Part shown: in pieces, positions 23,652 through 36,725 of the stretch
How the letters are laid out: each line of letters begins with the position of its first letter
Position numbering within the stretch: position 1 is the first letter of the stretch
Assembly (NCBI RefSeq): GCF_018446385.1
Contig: NC_056001.1
Location: forward strand, 12,270,672 to 12,334,671
Length of the DNA: 64,000 nucleotides
Direction: 5' to 3'
Source: Zingiber officinale
Lineage: Eukaryota; Streptophyta; Magnoliopsida; Zingiberales; Zingiberaceae
Translations under genes and position numbers: made by a program
The notes under the pieces: generated by a model
Database searches by the model: none
Seen by the model: only the letters and a program-made list of their open reading frames with translations
Told to the model about the DNA's origin: nothing

Positions 23652-24000
23652 GGGCCATCTCCAACGGTCACATGGGTTTTTAGCATTTTTGTATTACCCT
23701 CACTGAAACGGGTAAATTTTTAAAATATGCATAAATAGTAAAGTTATTAAAAAATAAGTAAAAATAAAACTTTTTACCAATTTAGATGAAATGAATTCAT
23801 ATTGGAGATTTAAATCTCGATAATTATTATTATTTATTTATTTCCTTATATTTCGGGATTTAAATACCAGTACCTTCTAATTATTGGGATTTAATCCCAG
23901 TACCTTCTAATTACTGAGATTTAAATCCCAGATGTGATTTTTTAAAAAAAAAATTACAAATTATTTCATTTTTTATTTGCTTAAGTTTTATTTTTTTAAA
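23652..24000 (+). repeat. MULE left terminal inverted repeat
   Basis: Starts near gggccatctccaacgg. It contains a short internal direct repeat (cagtaccttctaatta, around 23870 and 23905) tied to ggatttaaatcc palindromes. Confidence 0.7.
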
Positions 24001-25259
24001 AAAAATAATTATAATTATTGATTTTGTATTGAGCCGCATGTGCTATGGTCCCATTAACTATTATTACAAAGCTAAAGTTTTCTTGACGCGACTCCATGCA
24101 AAACGAAATCAAATTCTTAATCAATTGCAGCGGAAATTTCACTGACATGCAGCGAGCAGAGAAATCACGCTGACATGTCACGGGAATCCTGCTGATATAT
24201 AATGGGCAGGAATCCCGCTGACATGTCGGATTCATTAATTGAGTAACAGTCATTAATTAACATGCACAGTGACATCAATTTTCTATATAAACGTGTAATG
24301 AATTAAGCGAGCGAGCTAGGAAGAGCAAAATTGTGATAAAATAGGTATTTTTTTATCTCAACAACATTTCTACAAGTAGATTAAAGATTTATTTATCTTC
24401 CGATATCGGTTGCTTAAATTTCAAATAAATGAATTAAACAATTAAAATAGATATGATCAAGCTTCTTTCAAGTTAGTTTTATTTTTTTTAAAAAATAAGT
24501 AATTATAATTATTGATTTTGTGACAGCTTGAATCAAAATTTTTTCCCGGCATTACTCTGTATATATATAAAATCAAAATTTTTTCTTATTGTAATTAGAA
24601 AAATCACTCTATATTATTCCTCTGACATGATTACAAACTAAATATTCAACTTACTTTTGCCGTTTGAAAGTACAATTAACAGTAATTAAAAAAAGTAATT
24701 AGTAAGTAAATTTTTTAATTGTATTATTATGCTGCTAGTAAGTGAAATGAATTTATTAGTATTTAATATTAATTAAGAAAATTTTAGTATGTAATTTTAA
24801 ACTTGAGATTTTCCACGAGAGATTTTTTAATTTAGTAATATTAAATATTATATTTGAGGTATGTGAAAATATACAGTGTTTGTATCCTATGTAGTTTTTA
24901 TATTAGATTTATATTATAACTCGTTAGTAATTTAGTTGTATAGGTTTTTGCTTTTTTAAAAGTATTATTAAGCATAATGTAATTAGTACATTTAGTTTAT
25001 TATTAAATAAAATTTTGATGTGTTTAAAATAACCTTATCTAGACAATAAATTTGAATTTTAAACTAATGAAAACTATTAATTTAAGAGATGTGAAAATAA
25101 AAAATAATTTATTTCATTAGTTTAATTAAAAAAACGTGTTATGAGATTTTGTTTATTGAGATTTTCTTTATGTTTACAAATTATAGTTTATTTAAAATTT
25201 GGTGTACCATTACTTATTTATTATAGAATGACTTAAAAAATAAAAGTCCTTGTTAACTA

Positions 25260-28031
25260 TGGAGGTAGAATCGTTGAGGGTGAGCATGGTGCAGATTATG
25301 AAGGAGGGTCGCATCGGGTAGTGTTTTTGCAAAAGAGCTTTGAGTATAGTGACCTTGTTGAGTCAATAAGCCAGAAATTGGATCTTCGATCAGATGATGT
25401 TATATCTGATATAATATATAGATTGCCTTGTATGTCAAATGGAGTCATCCATTATTATTGTATGGAGGTCAAAGATGATGATGATATACGTGCCCTTGTT
25501 GATAGTATTGCTGTTGTTGAAAGTACAAGTTATCCTCAGCTATATGTGAAAACTAGAAAATATCGAGTTAAGGGTAGGAGAAGTGTATGTACTCAAGAGG
25601 CAGAGTTGGGTGGTAAACGAAGTTTTTGAGATCGTAGTTTGGGTCTTTTGCATGAACCTATTATGCAAAGTGGTAGGCATAGTGTATATGCTCCTACTTT
25701 AGAGCTAATTGGTGATCCTTTTATACTGCCTAGTTGGCACAGTGTATGTGCTCCAAGTTCTCAACCGTTTGGTGATTCAACTCTACAATGTGACAAAGAA
25801 GTGTGTATGTTTCGAATCAGGCATTGTCTGAACCTCCATTCGAACCAAGTCTCGGCACAAGTATATATGATGAGGCTGGTCCATCACATGAAGTTATAGA
25901 GTATTTTCCTATATTGATCCATTCAGATGTCCCACTACCTGAGAGCATTGACATACCGATAGCAACAAATGACTGTCAGTCCAACCCTTCAGAAGAGGAA
26001 GATAGTGATGGGCTACTCGGTCAAGACGATTGTGAGGAAGAGGCAATGATCGAAGTGCCTGAAGCATTTCAGTTTACTATAGGAGCCAACTACCCTGTTT
26101 CAGCGGATTGGATCGGATCAGTGGGTAACACAGTTGGAATGGTAGTTGGTACAGAATTTGATACAACATTGGAGTTTCGAGAGAAGGAAGATGTAATTAA
26201 TGCAATTAAACAGTATTCCTTGAATTGCAGTCAAGAATATGAAGTTGCTGAGTTAAGTTCACGTGTTTGGTCAGTCGTATGTAGGAACACTAAATATGGG
26301 TGTAGTTGGCAGTTACGTGCAGCAAGGCTAAAGAAATTTGGTGGAGAATGGGGCACAACACGATATAAAGGTCCACACACATGTGTTGCAAGGGCTATAT
26401 CACTTGATCACAGACAATTGGACTAAAACTTTATATGCAACTGCATACTGGAAGGGGTGAAGAAAGATCCATCTAAGTCAGTTGGAAGTATTATTGTTGA
26501 AATTCACAATTGGTTGCATTTCAAACCCTCCTATAGGAAAGCATGAGAGGCTAAACAGAAGGCTATTGCCAGAATTTGGGGTGATTGGGATGAATCATAC
26601 CAACGTCTACCACATTTCTTTGCAGCTCTGTAATAGACAAATCCTGAAAGTGTTGTATGGTGAGTATTTGATGATCACACTCATGTCAGGCATCGTGCAA
26701 ATTGAATTCAACAAAAAAAATTTACGTCGACTATTTTGGTCATTCAAACCAGCTATCGACAGTATTGAGTTCACAAAGTCAATGATCCAAATTGATGGAA
26801 CTTTCCTTTATGGTAAGTATAAACATTCACTCCTAATTGCAACAACCATTGATGGAGATAACTCTGTGATTCCACTAGTTTATGCGCTGGTAGAGTCCGA
26901 GAATGTGGACAGTTGGGGATGGTTCATGGCGCTCCTTCGAACGTATGTAGTAAGGTGTGATGGTATATGTGTCATTTCCGATAGACATATTGGAATTATA
27001 CAGATAATGAATAACCAATATCTCGGTTGGGATGAAACTCATGCAAAATATCACTATTGCCTCCGTCATGTGGCCAGCAATTTTAACACACGCTTCAAAA
27101 ATGTTGGACTCAAGAATTTACTCATAAAGGCTGGTACGGTTACAAAACCTCGCAATGCTATGAATACATATGCATACATGTTTTATATACAACATCTAAC
27201 TGATGTCACATTATAGGGAGGACGTGTCAAGTAAGAAACTGTGAGCGAGTTTTGGAGTGGGTAAAAGAGAGGAATGATGAGGCATGAAACTGGATTACAT
27301 CGCTCCCAATAGAAAATGGTCAATGTCCCATGATGGGGGTCACAGACATGGGTATGCGGATACAAATGTAGCTGAGTATGTCAATTCAGTTTTGAAAGAT
27401 GCACGTTGTTTACCTGTTGCTGCCCTTATCGAGCACACATTTTATAACATGATCAAGTACTTTGATAACAAAAGAAATGTGTACTATGATCAGATGGCCA
27501 ATGACAAAGTGTACACTTCACAATGCCTCAAATTGCTTGATAGATGTTTGAAAGTTGAGTACACCCATCAGGTAACCTCTTTCAATCATGAAGATGGAGT
27601 TTTTGAAGTGAAGACTCGATACTCCCGTGAAATGCGAAAAGGAGGTAATAAACAAATGGTACATCTTTGCCTTCAACATTGCAGTTGTGGAAAATTTCAG
27701 GGGACGAAGATACCTTGTTCGCATGCAATAGCAGCATGTATGGCAATTGGAAGAGATTATTTTATCTATATAGATGCTGTGTATTTATTGTCAACTGCGA
27801 TCAAATGCTATAGAAGTAGTTTTCATCCCTTGGGTAATGAGGTCTATTGCCCAATTATGGAAGGTGATGATGGTCGATGCCTAATACCTGACCCAGACAC
27901 AGAGAAAAAAGGGTAAGCCAGCGGGAAGAAGGAGAAATGAGATGGACGTTGGACCATCCACAAGCAGAGTGCAACATTGTCGACGATGTGGGCAACCTGG
28001 ACGTAATAGAAAAACTTGTCCACATGTTTAA
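25260..28031 (+). pseudogene. MuDR-type MULE transposase, broken
   Basis: Pieces appear in family order: an N-terminal PB1-like part (25321-25629), an acidic linker, and a MuDR DNA-binding domain (EFREKEDVINAIKQYSLN to GPHTCVARA, about 26160-26400). The DDE core follows, with D in IQIDGT (near 26794) and D in VISDRH (near 26980) plus CLRHVASNFN. Then come a SWIM zinc finger (CSCGKFQGTKIPCSH, about 27680-27730) and a C-terminal zinc knuckle (CRRCGQPGRNRKTC, ending 28031). The frame is interrupted after 25629, after 26426 (with stops through about 26700), after 27216 and after 27916. The protein is therefore not made in one piece. Confidence 0.88.
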
Positions 28032-28210
28032 TTCTTTTTGTTCGTGTGTAACTTCAAATATTTTGTAACTTTGTAAGACATGTGTTTTTTAATTAACTTT
28101 GTAAGACATTATTGATATTATGTATGACGTACTTATATTGACAAAGATTATGTGTGTAAGTATGATATAATATTTGATATACATATATTCATTTGTATCT
28201 GTATATAGAT

Positions 28211-30506
28211 ATGGACCGCAGGCCTGGACGTGTCGATTACCTTAGACATCCAGGTCCAGTTGATGGCGAGTTATTACATTTGCAGACGTCGCATAGATCC
28301 GAAACAGTATGGGATAATGTGGTAATAAAATAAATTGTGTGGTTAATTTCTTTGCCATTGTATTTGTGCACATATGTTATGGTCATGATAAAATTAATTT
28401 GTTGTACAATGTTTCTTCAAGTTAGAGCAAGTCGTGGTGAGTCATATGACGGCAGTTACCTTGAACCTTTGCTTGTGAAGCGAACTAGTCTACATCAAAA
28501 TGAGTATAATATTCAAAATGATCGTTTTATTTATTGGATGAGCGTAGCGGGATTATTAGGGGTTTTCCAGGTTGGATATCGTCGTATTGATGGAGCACTT
28601 ATTACTACTCTTCTTGAGAGATGGAGGCCGGAAACGCATTCATTTCACATTCCCGAAGGAGAGATGACAGTAACTTTGCAAGATATTGCATTTCTGTTGG
28701 GTCTACCTATTCATGGGTCAGCGATATCTGGTAGAGCGAATGTTGAGGATTTACATCGCATGCAAGAGTATAGTTGGGGTAGCGCATGCCTTGCATACTT
28801 ATACCGCAATTTGTGTAATGCTGTTGACCCATATATTAGTCAGATATCGGATCCTTTATTACTTCTGCAGCTATGGGCATGAGAGTGATTCACTCAATGT
28901 CGTCCTATTATTAGGGGTGGGATAGAACACACACCCATGCTTCCGCTCGGGACTAGGTGCAATAGTTATTTGTTTATATTATTTCAGATTAAAGTATTAT
29001 ATGCTCATTCACTTGATAAAATTATGATTTCAGGTGGGCAGGTAAGAAAGAAGCGCGACAATCACCGCGATTCACTTTGCAGGGATGGAGATATGAATTC
29101 GACGTTCAAACACACCACCAAGTAAGATCTTTATTATTTTAACTTTTGTCGTTTACAATGTTAGCTATATTAATGTAAAAACTAATTGTTATGACCTTAT
29201 GTAGATCTCTTGGGAGCCATATGCTCAATTTATTCACTAGTTAGATCCGATTTGTCTATCCGGGCAGGACATTTGGACGGCTCGAGTACCCTTGATATGC
29301 TTCAATGTCGTCGAATGATATTATCCAGATAGGGTACGGCGGCAATTCGGCTGGCTCTAGTTTATCCCTGTTCCTCCTTTTCGTCATTGCGGTTATCATT
29401 CAACCAGTCAAAAGGGAAAGTACGAGGTTGATTGGAGAGTTGAATGGGCAAAAGAAATTAACATCTGAAATAACCGCCAACAATTTGTGGTTCACAGTAA
29501 TATCATTTTATTGACCCAACACTATCATAGTCAATATGGAGACTGGTATAGGCGAGTAACGTGAAAATTTATGACAATCGAGGGGGCCACTCATGTAGGA
29601 AGTGTAAGATATCACCAAATTCTCTAATTGTTTCACAAATTAATATTCAATTGCACTTTAACAACCATTATATTTTTTTTTTATTCTTCTACTAGATTGA
29701 TACTCACGAGAGAGCATGGATCTCATCATGCTCAGATAATGCTCCGATCGAACGACAACATAACCGGATGGCTGGGGCTATTCTTGGAGCTTTTGGAGAG
29801 CAACGAATACATAGATTATCCAAGTGAATATATCATTCGGGACGATATGCATATTCCTGATTATGGGTTCACTCCTACCGCTAATGCACCATCAGGTAGA
29901 GGTCCAAGAACTCGTCAACCAAGGTAAAGGTATGTCGATCCTCCTCGTATGAGCTGTGATACTATTTCTGAACCGCCAGTCTGGAGAGATCTATCAATGC
30001 AAGCTGGCTCATCTTCATTCACACAAGCCCGAACAAGTTTTGGTGGTTATCCCACATCAGGTGGGTTTGGCCACTACTCCGATCCCCAATCATCTTCAGA
30101 GCCATTTCCAGGTCCATCATTGTTGCCAACCGATAGAGATTTTGGCCACCCGACCACTTTAGAATTTTCAATGTCTGAATCAGGCTCTCATTTTCAAGGT
30201 AGTTTGGGATTTGATTATTTTACTCCTTCTAGAAATATTTTTGCTCCATTTCAAATGGAACGCATGTCCACAATATCTAACCTCCCATCAATAGATATAT
30301 CTAGTATACGTTCTCATTTATCTGAAGCTAATGATGATGATCCACAAGAAGGCAATCATGGGGATGACGAAGAGGCTAGAAATGATGCACATAACGACGC
30401 TATAGTCCAACAATCACATGAGCGGAATACGGGTGGTAGAATTCCTTTTCTCAGACGATTCCTTCTACACCGAAATCGTCGACATCCGAGATGTGGTATC
30501 GATTGA
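28211..30506 (+). pseudogene. Plant mobile domain (PMD, MAIN/MAIL1-like) gene of the MULE, broken
   Basis: It begins MDRRPGRVDYLRHPGPVDG at 28211. A likely intron follows, and the frame resumes near 28421. The core motifs RIDGALITTLLERWRPETHSFHIP and VTLQDIAFLLGLPIHG (28560-28730) are the PMD hallmark. Further PMD segments (a GWRYEFD-like piece near 29080, then ISWEPYAQF and PLICFNVVE near 29205-29320) lie in changing frames with stops. The last ORF (29949-30506) encodes a Ser/Gly-rich acidic tail ending in a basic RRFLLHRNRRHPRCG segment, typical of TE-borne PMD proteins. Host MAIN and MAIL1 proteins act in silencing and gene expression; the TE version has no proven job. Confidence 0.8.
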
Positions 30507-30789
30507 AGATAATTTGTAGCATATTTGATAAATGTTTTTATATTTAAACGTGATAATCTTTCTACCAATAATATAAATGTCGACTTTCCTTATATTAAAT
30601 GTGATAATCTTAAATATATTTGCTAAATCTTAGAATGTGTTTTATTTTCAGTTTATTGAAATTATTTGCTAATATAATTTATATTACATTTAATAAATAT
30701 AAATATAATTTATTATTATTATTTAAACATATGTTAATAAAATAATTTAGCTTTGTAAAAGAAATTATAAAAAATTATAAAAAATTATT

Positions 30790-31171
30790 ACGAATTTGAT
30801 TTTTTTTTTAAAAAAAAATAAACTTAAGCAAATGAAAAATGAAACAATTTGTAAAAAAATAAAAAAAAATCATATCCAAGATTTAAATCCCGGTAATTAG
30901 AAGGTACTAGGATTTAAATCCAGAAATATAAGGAAATAAATAAAAAATAATAATTACCAAAATTTAAATCCCGGATATGAATTTATCTCACCTAAATTTG
31001 TAAAAAGTTTTAATTTTATCTATTTTTATAATAACTTTACTATTTATGCTTATTTTAAAAATTTTCCCCACTGAAACTAAAGATAGAGAATAAGAAGCTG
31101 GGTTCGATTTTCCCAACCCAGCTTATGTCACATTCGACAGAGAGTAAAAAAAAAACTCCGTTGTGGATGTC
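30790..31171 (-). repeat. MULE right terminal inverted repeat
   Basis: Inverted copy of 23652-24000, with an extra segment near 31090-31150 (gctgggttcgattttcccaac, itself a hairpin). Confidence 0.7.
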
Positions 31172-31706
31172 TACAATTCTTGAGACTTCGTTTAACACAA
31201 CAATAAGGGTCACATACGATTTTCTGTCTAAATTTTAAAATTGAGTTTACTATTTTATTAAATTTAGATATTTATTTTTCTATAAATAATTTTAGAATTT
31301 AAGTAAATAATATTTTAATATCATTCTTTGAATTTTAAAAATTATTTTATATAAAATTTAAATTTAAAACATGAGTAGAATAGCTGATGTAAAAATTTAG
31401 CATAGCTAATGATTTATATAAATATTAATTTGGATAAAATATTTTATATGATAAAAAGTAATTCGTTTGCCATAGTGTTCTTGATAATTTGTTTTTAGGT
31501 AAATACAAAAATGATTTAAGATAAATAACGCATAACTATTAAGATCAAAATATGAAAAAGATATATTTAAATGTGTCACGTTTTAACTCCATAGATTAAC
31601 ACGACAACATCCGATGAAATACTTTATGTGGTAAAAAGATTCACTCGTCTCCACCCGTTCAAATACGTTATGCTTTATCCGATCAAATACTTTATGTTTG
31701 ACCGTT
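31172..31706. other. AT-rich intergenic
   Basis: No gene or clear repeat. Confidence 0.5.
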
Positions 31707-31997
31707 TGTTTGGAATGGTATGAAATTCAATTCTATTTAGAATTAAAATTGAATTCCATATTTTAGAATAATTTTGTAGCTAAGAATTAATATGAAATTC
31801 AATTCCAATTTTATCAAATAAGGTAAAAGTAAATCACATCTTTTTATGTATGATTTAGATAGGGAATTCAATTCTCCATATTATGTTCATTGTGCCCTCA
31901 TTCTCTTTTTCTTTGTAAAAAAAGAAAAAAAAAAAAAAAAGGATAAAATGATAAAATATAAGAATTCTATAACTTAAGTTGTAATTCATTCCAAACA
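31707..31997. mobile_element. Short MITE-like element
   Basis: The ends tgtttggaatg and cattccaaaca are perfect 11-bp inverted repeats around a 291-bp AT-rich body full of gaattcaattc-type boxes. The end sequence resembles Harbinger/Tourist-like MITEs. The target duplication is not convincing. Confidence 0.5.
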
Positions 31998-32560
31998 TGA
32001 TAATTAAATTCAATTTCTTATAAAATTTAATTCATAATGAAATTCAATTCAATTACTTAAGTTATTTTCAAATCGGGTGTTACTGACAGCAGGATTTATA
32101 AAATTATATACACTGGTCAGCGTCATTGGACGAGGCCAATAAAAAGGAGAATAGGATGTAAGCCAATAAATTTCAGATTTTTTTTTTAAAAGAAAGTATT
32201 TCTTTCGTAAACTAAAAGGAGACTTTAATTATACAACGTAACAAAATGTAGGAGAAAAGAATCTACGTCAACACCGACAAGACTCGAGGTTCGATTTCCA
32301 GATTTTGATGCTGACTTCAGCTTGCAATCCCCTCCCGTCGCCGCCGCCGCCGCTACTTCCTTCCCCTCGAACACTGGGGGCGATCCCGTCGCATCACACC
32401 TTGATCACCATCTTCTTGTTGGAAAAAAACACAAATGCTGGGAGAATAAAAATCGAGGAGATATCATTAACGTATTTGAGATTTTGTATATTCTTTTTGT
32501 ACTTTTTTTATATTGCACTATTTAATATAGTGATAACAAATATCTCTAAATTGGTATATA
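31998..32560. other. Intergenic with a GC-rich coding-like patch
   Basis: At 32305-32440 a GC-rich stretch with a CCG run could be a lost exon. It ends abruptly in AT-rich DNA. I do not recognise it. Confidence 0.35.
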
Positions 32561-33359
32561 AGAAGACATCAGGGTCAACTTAGAAGAATACCTAAAGACT
32601 ATATACCCCCTAAGTTTTTAACTAACCCTATAGTAAGAATCTATACTGGGTTCCAAAATCTTTACTGAATTAAAATCTCTTTAAGTTAAGACTTTTAGAA
32701 GAACATTAAACATTAAAATTTCTTTATGAGACTTTAATTAAAGAAGTGGTTGTTGCTCCAATAATCAAGAAGACCTAATATCTCGTCACGATCTAGAAGC
32801 CAAAATATTGAAAATAAAATATTTAATTAACTTTCTGATAAAAATATTAAAATTAAAAATAGATAATACTTTGAAAAGTTTTTAAACATTTTTTTATAAA
32901 TTCTTCAAAAACATCTTTTTCTATAAAAATGTTAATTCTCAATTAGATTTTTTTTTTTTGAAATTATCTTAACTAAATTTTTCTGAAAAAGATTTGTTTT
33001 TACTTAGTAAATGTTTTAAAATTGTTTGTAAGAACATTGTTAACTTAAAATATTTTAGTCTGATCTTGTACTTAGAAAAGTTGAATTTTTCTCTTACTTA
33101 GAAAATTTTTAACTTAGAATTTTTTTTTACTTTGTTCTCCACTTTTTTTGCTGTGATCAAAGGGGGAGATAGTTAAATACAAGTTTAAGTTTAGGGGAGT
33201 TAGGAAAATTATAAAAAAAAATTTTAACTTATGTTGCAAATTCTATTATTGCAATTTTTATACTTAAAATGTTAGTTTAGTAATTTTCTTAAAATTACTA
33301 TTTGGTTGTTTTTTCCCCTAACTTGAACTTGAGTTGATGCACATAAAAAAGGAGGAGAT
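32561..33359 (+). mobile_element. Copia-type element, 3' internal remnant
   Basis: AT-rich degenerate sequence ends in the polypurine tract aaaaaaggaggaga directly before an LTR start, TGTTGG. Similar purine-rich motifs lie near 33160. This is the tail of an old, broken Copia element; no domain is readable. Confidence 0.45.
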
Positions 33360-34223
33360 TGTTGGATCCCGTGGTTATTTTGATGTGATCAACCAAGTTA
33401 GTTAGGTCCTGCTTGTTTTTAATCCCTGTGTCTAAGTGTGCAAGAGCTTAGGAGCACAGGAAGTTGAGCGGAAGACGCAGCTAGCGAGAAGGATGGCACG
33501 GGAAGGGAGCCGACGTGCTCGGTGCATCCGAAGGACGAGAGAGCTGCGGAAGAGTACACCGGTGGGCGAGAAGAACGTGCGCGACATTCGAGGGACGTAA
33601 AGCCGGGACGGAAGACTGCTCGAGGAGAAGGTCAGGGAATTGGGTTTGGGTGAACCCTATTCCGGTTGGTCGGAATCACCTAAATGAATGGAGAATCGGA
33701 AGCCAAAGAAGTAAAAAGAGAAGCTGGAAACCGCTTTAAGGCGCTTCAAGCAAAGATTGAAGGTGCCTCAACCTTGAAGGCGCCTCAAGGATTGGAGGCG
33801 CCTCAAACTTGGAGGTGCCTTCATGCTTGTTTGAGGTGCCTCAGCCCGAGTCAAAATGATCGTTTACATTCGGATAAAGTTCTATCCAATCAAATTGGTT
33901 GGAGACGCCTTGGACCTCTCTGGAGGCGCCTTCAACTCTTGAGCTAGACTTTCCAGGAGCTATATAAAGACCCCTGGAGCTAGGAATTCTTCATTCAATC
34001 AAACATTCAATTCCTAGCAACTTGTGAACTCTTTTAGTGTGTAAAAAGGTTTTTCCACCTACAGTGAAGGAGACATTCTAGTGGAGTTGTTCAACCGCCT
34101 TGGATTAACAACCGTCTTGGTTGTAACCAAGTTAATTTCTTGTCTCTTATTTTAATTCTCCTTTTTATTTTAATTGTTATTATTTATTTTGAGTTAACAC
34201 TACAAGAAAATTTGGATTCTACA

Positions 34224-34452
34224 ACACTTAAACGACAACGCTTTTTATAAAAAGCGTTGTCTATTTTTTTTAACAACGCTTTTAGTGAAAAGCGTTGTCT
34301 ATTTCATTATTTTCTTATTAATAGACAACGCTTTTATAAAAACCGTTGTCTATTAGTGATTTTTATGGGTCAAAGACAACGCTTCGTAAAAAGCGTTGTC
34401 TATTAGCATTTTTTTAGTGTCTACGACAACGTTTTTAAAAAAGTGTTGTCTA
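34224..34452. repeat. CACTA left subterminal repeats
   Basis: Repeated palindromic units of gacaacgctttt...aaaagcgttgtc with variable spacers. These are the presumed transposase binding sites, as known for En/Spm-type elements. Confidence 0.8.
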
Positions 34453-34479
34453 TTGTGAAGTTCTCATCTAAATCTTGAT

Positions 34480-34870
34480 TAATACAAACCGTTGGATCTA
34501 AGTAAGGAGTAGAAAACCCAAACCCTTCTCTCAACCCCTATCTTCCGATCGTTTTTGATCCCGAACCCTTCTCCCAACTCCTCATCTCACGCGGCCTTCT
34601 CAATCCAACTCCTCTCCGGCAAAGCCCCCTCTGGTGAACCCCTCTCCGCGAACCACTCCTCCGAACTCCTCTCCGTCAAGAACACGGGATTAATCTCTTC
34701 GCCTACGTCGCCTCATTCACGCTTCCTTCACACTGCCCAATCTCTTTGACCACACCTTATTCAAGCGACAGATCCCGGAACTGGTCGAGTTCCGGGTCAT
34801 CGAAGACCTTGCGACGGCAGCTCAGCCGCGACTCAAGCTCCCGAGCTAACCCCTTTCCAGTCGAGCGAAG
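34480..34870 (+). other. GC-rich captured fragment, unidentified
   Basis: Between the subterminal repeats and the solo LTR lies a Ser/Pro-rich coding-like stretch. One frame reads FKRQIPELVEFRVIEDL before a stop near 34848. It looks like exon DNA from a host gene but I cannot name it. Confidence 0.35.
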
Positions 34871-34878
34871 GAGAAAGT

Positions 34879-36298
34879 TGTTAGTGCAACATTCCTCAGG
34901 TCAAGGTTGACCTGGTTGACCAAGCTTGAGTCTTGGTTTGGATTTCGATGTTTGACAATGCAAGGTTGATTGAAGAAGAGTCAAGTAGGTCAAGGATGAC
35001 CGGATACTTAACTGGGAAGTCTTAACTGGGATGTTAGGCAGGAGGAAAATCCTGGTGAGTGAAGCCAGGTGAAAGACCTAGTGAGTGAAGCTAGGCAATT
35101 GGGAAAGTCCTGGTGAGTGAAGTCAGGCAAGAGAAATCCAGATGGGTCAAGGTTGACCAGACATCTGGTGAGAGTCCAAGTAGGTCAAAGGAATTGACCG
35201 GATACTTGGCACGAGGAAGAAAAGTCCAAGTAGGTCTTAGGGAGTGACCGGATACTTGGCAAGAAGAGAAAAGTCCAAGTGGGTCAAAGGGATTGACCAG
35301 ACACTTGGTGAGAGAGTCCTAGCTGGTCAAGGGTGACCGGATGCTAGGTCTTATGTACCAACAAGTCATGGTTGACTAGATGTTGGTTTAGGGGGCTTTG
35401 GGCTTGGTTTTGGGCAAAAACCAAGATCTGGATTGATCAGCCGATTGATCCAGCAGGTTTGGATTGATCCGTGGATTGATCCAGCAGGTTTGGATTGATC
35501 CGTGGATCGATCCAGCAGGTTTGGATCGATCAGTGGATCGATCCAGAAGATTTGGATCGATCCACCGATCGATCCGGTGAGTCCCCGCGAACAGAACCCC
35601 TCTGGATCGATCCGTGGATCGATCCAGAGGTCCCAATCGATCAGTGGATCGATTGGGACGCTGCTGCTTCGCGCGATAAGCGCTGGATCGATCCGTGGAT
35701 CGATCCAAGGTTTTTCCAGGCGCTCTGGATCGATCCGTGGATCGATCCAAAGCCTCCCCAATCGATTGGGAGCAATCCAATCGATTGGGATTCGACCGTT
35801 GGCGTCGTTTATAGCTGTTGGCGTGCGGTTCCTTCAACAGAACTTCACTGATTCATTCCAGATTCATCACAGCTCCTCCCCAGCACTCTCTAAGCTCCTC
35901 ACCGCCAGTTCTTGAAGGTTCTTGGAGGTTCATCCAAGTCAAGAGGCGAGTTGCAACAAGAAGAAGAAGAAGCTAGGGTTTTTACTGCATCTCTTGTAAG
36001 CTTTTGCTTATTCTTTACTACCCTTTCTTCTACTTGTATTGAGAGTCTTGTAGGGCTTCTCCGCCTTCGGTAGTTACCGAAAAGGAGTGTTTATTAGTGG
36101 AGGTGTGTGTGTGTGCGTGGATCCTTGGACTAGTCACCTCTTATGAGGTGGATACCAAGTAAAATCCTATTGTTAGCATTGTTGTAGTTTGTTTCTTTGT
36201 ATTCCGCTGCGCATCACTTTGAAGAAACAAGCAACGAAGCACGACGAGCACACGCGAAGCTATTCACCCCCCCCTCTAGCTACTTTTTGGTCCTAACA
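34879..36298 (+). mobile_element. Solo LTR (Copia-type), with target duplication
   Basis: 1420 bp, TGTTAG...CTAACA, flanked by a perfect 5-bp duplication AAAGT (34874-34878 and 36299-36303). There is no internal domain, so it is a solo LTR left by recombination. It carries repeated ctggtgagtg/accggatacttgg boxes (34990-35350) and a dense cluster of ggatcgatcc palindromes (about 35420-35780). It inserted into the CACTA after the CACTA had its present contents. Confidence 0.9.
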
Positions 36299-36323
36299 AA
36301 AGTAAGGAGTAAGCCTCCTTCGT

Positions 36324-36324
<1 letters not shown>

Positions 36325-36357
<33 letters not shown>
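36325..36357 (+). repeat. (CT)n microsatellite
   Basis: Pure CT run in what was probably the 5' UTR of the captured HVA22-like gene. Confidence 0.85.
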
Positions 36358-36725
36358 GGAGTTTATTCCGCTTTCAGGCGTCTCACCCTTCCTTCGATTA
36401 CCAGCGTAAAGGTAAGCGATCTGCTTTGCTTGTCCATGGAAGAACGACGAGGTCATCTCTAGGTTACATTTTTTTCCCTCTCCCTTGCTTTCTTCTTGAA
36501 CCTTTTGTGTCGATTCACGACGAAACATTTGATCTCAGTTCTGAATTAGAAGTTCCAGTATGTAAATGGGCAACCTTTTGTCTCTAACTATTTAGTTTTC
36601 AGAATCCGACATTTGGGGATAGAAATGTTTCATCTTTTCTCTCTCTCTCTCTCTAGGGCTACTAGACTATAGCCTTCTGGATTAACTTGTGTTTATCTTG
36701 TTATTAGGTTCTCGGTGGAGTGATC

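Larger units (their letters stand above)
23652..31171 (+). mobile_element. Mutator-like element (MULE) with MuDR-type transposase and PMD gene, decayed
   Basis: Inverted terminal repeats of about 350 bp lie at 23652-24000 and about 30790-31171. They share the catc..caacgg end, the actttactatttatgc block and ggatttaaatcc boxes. Between them, on the plus strand, are a transposase gene relic (about 25260-28031) and a plant-mobile-domain gene relic (28211-30506). MULEs carrying PMD genes are known in plants. No 9-bp target duplication survives at the edges, so the copy is probably old. Both genes carry stops and frame changes, so it should not move itself. Confidence 0.82.

Noticed and set aside
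35366-35915. Repeated WIDPxIDP-type open frames on both strands
   Set aside because: They are a by-product of the ggatcgatcc palindrome cluster in a solo LTR, open in several frames at once.
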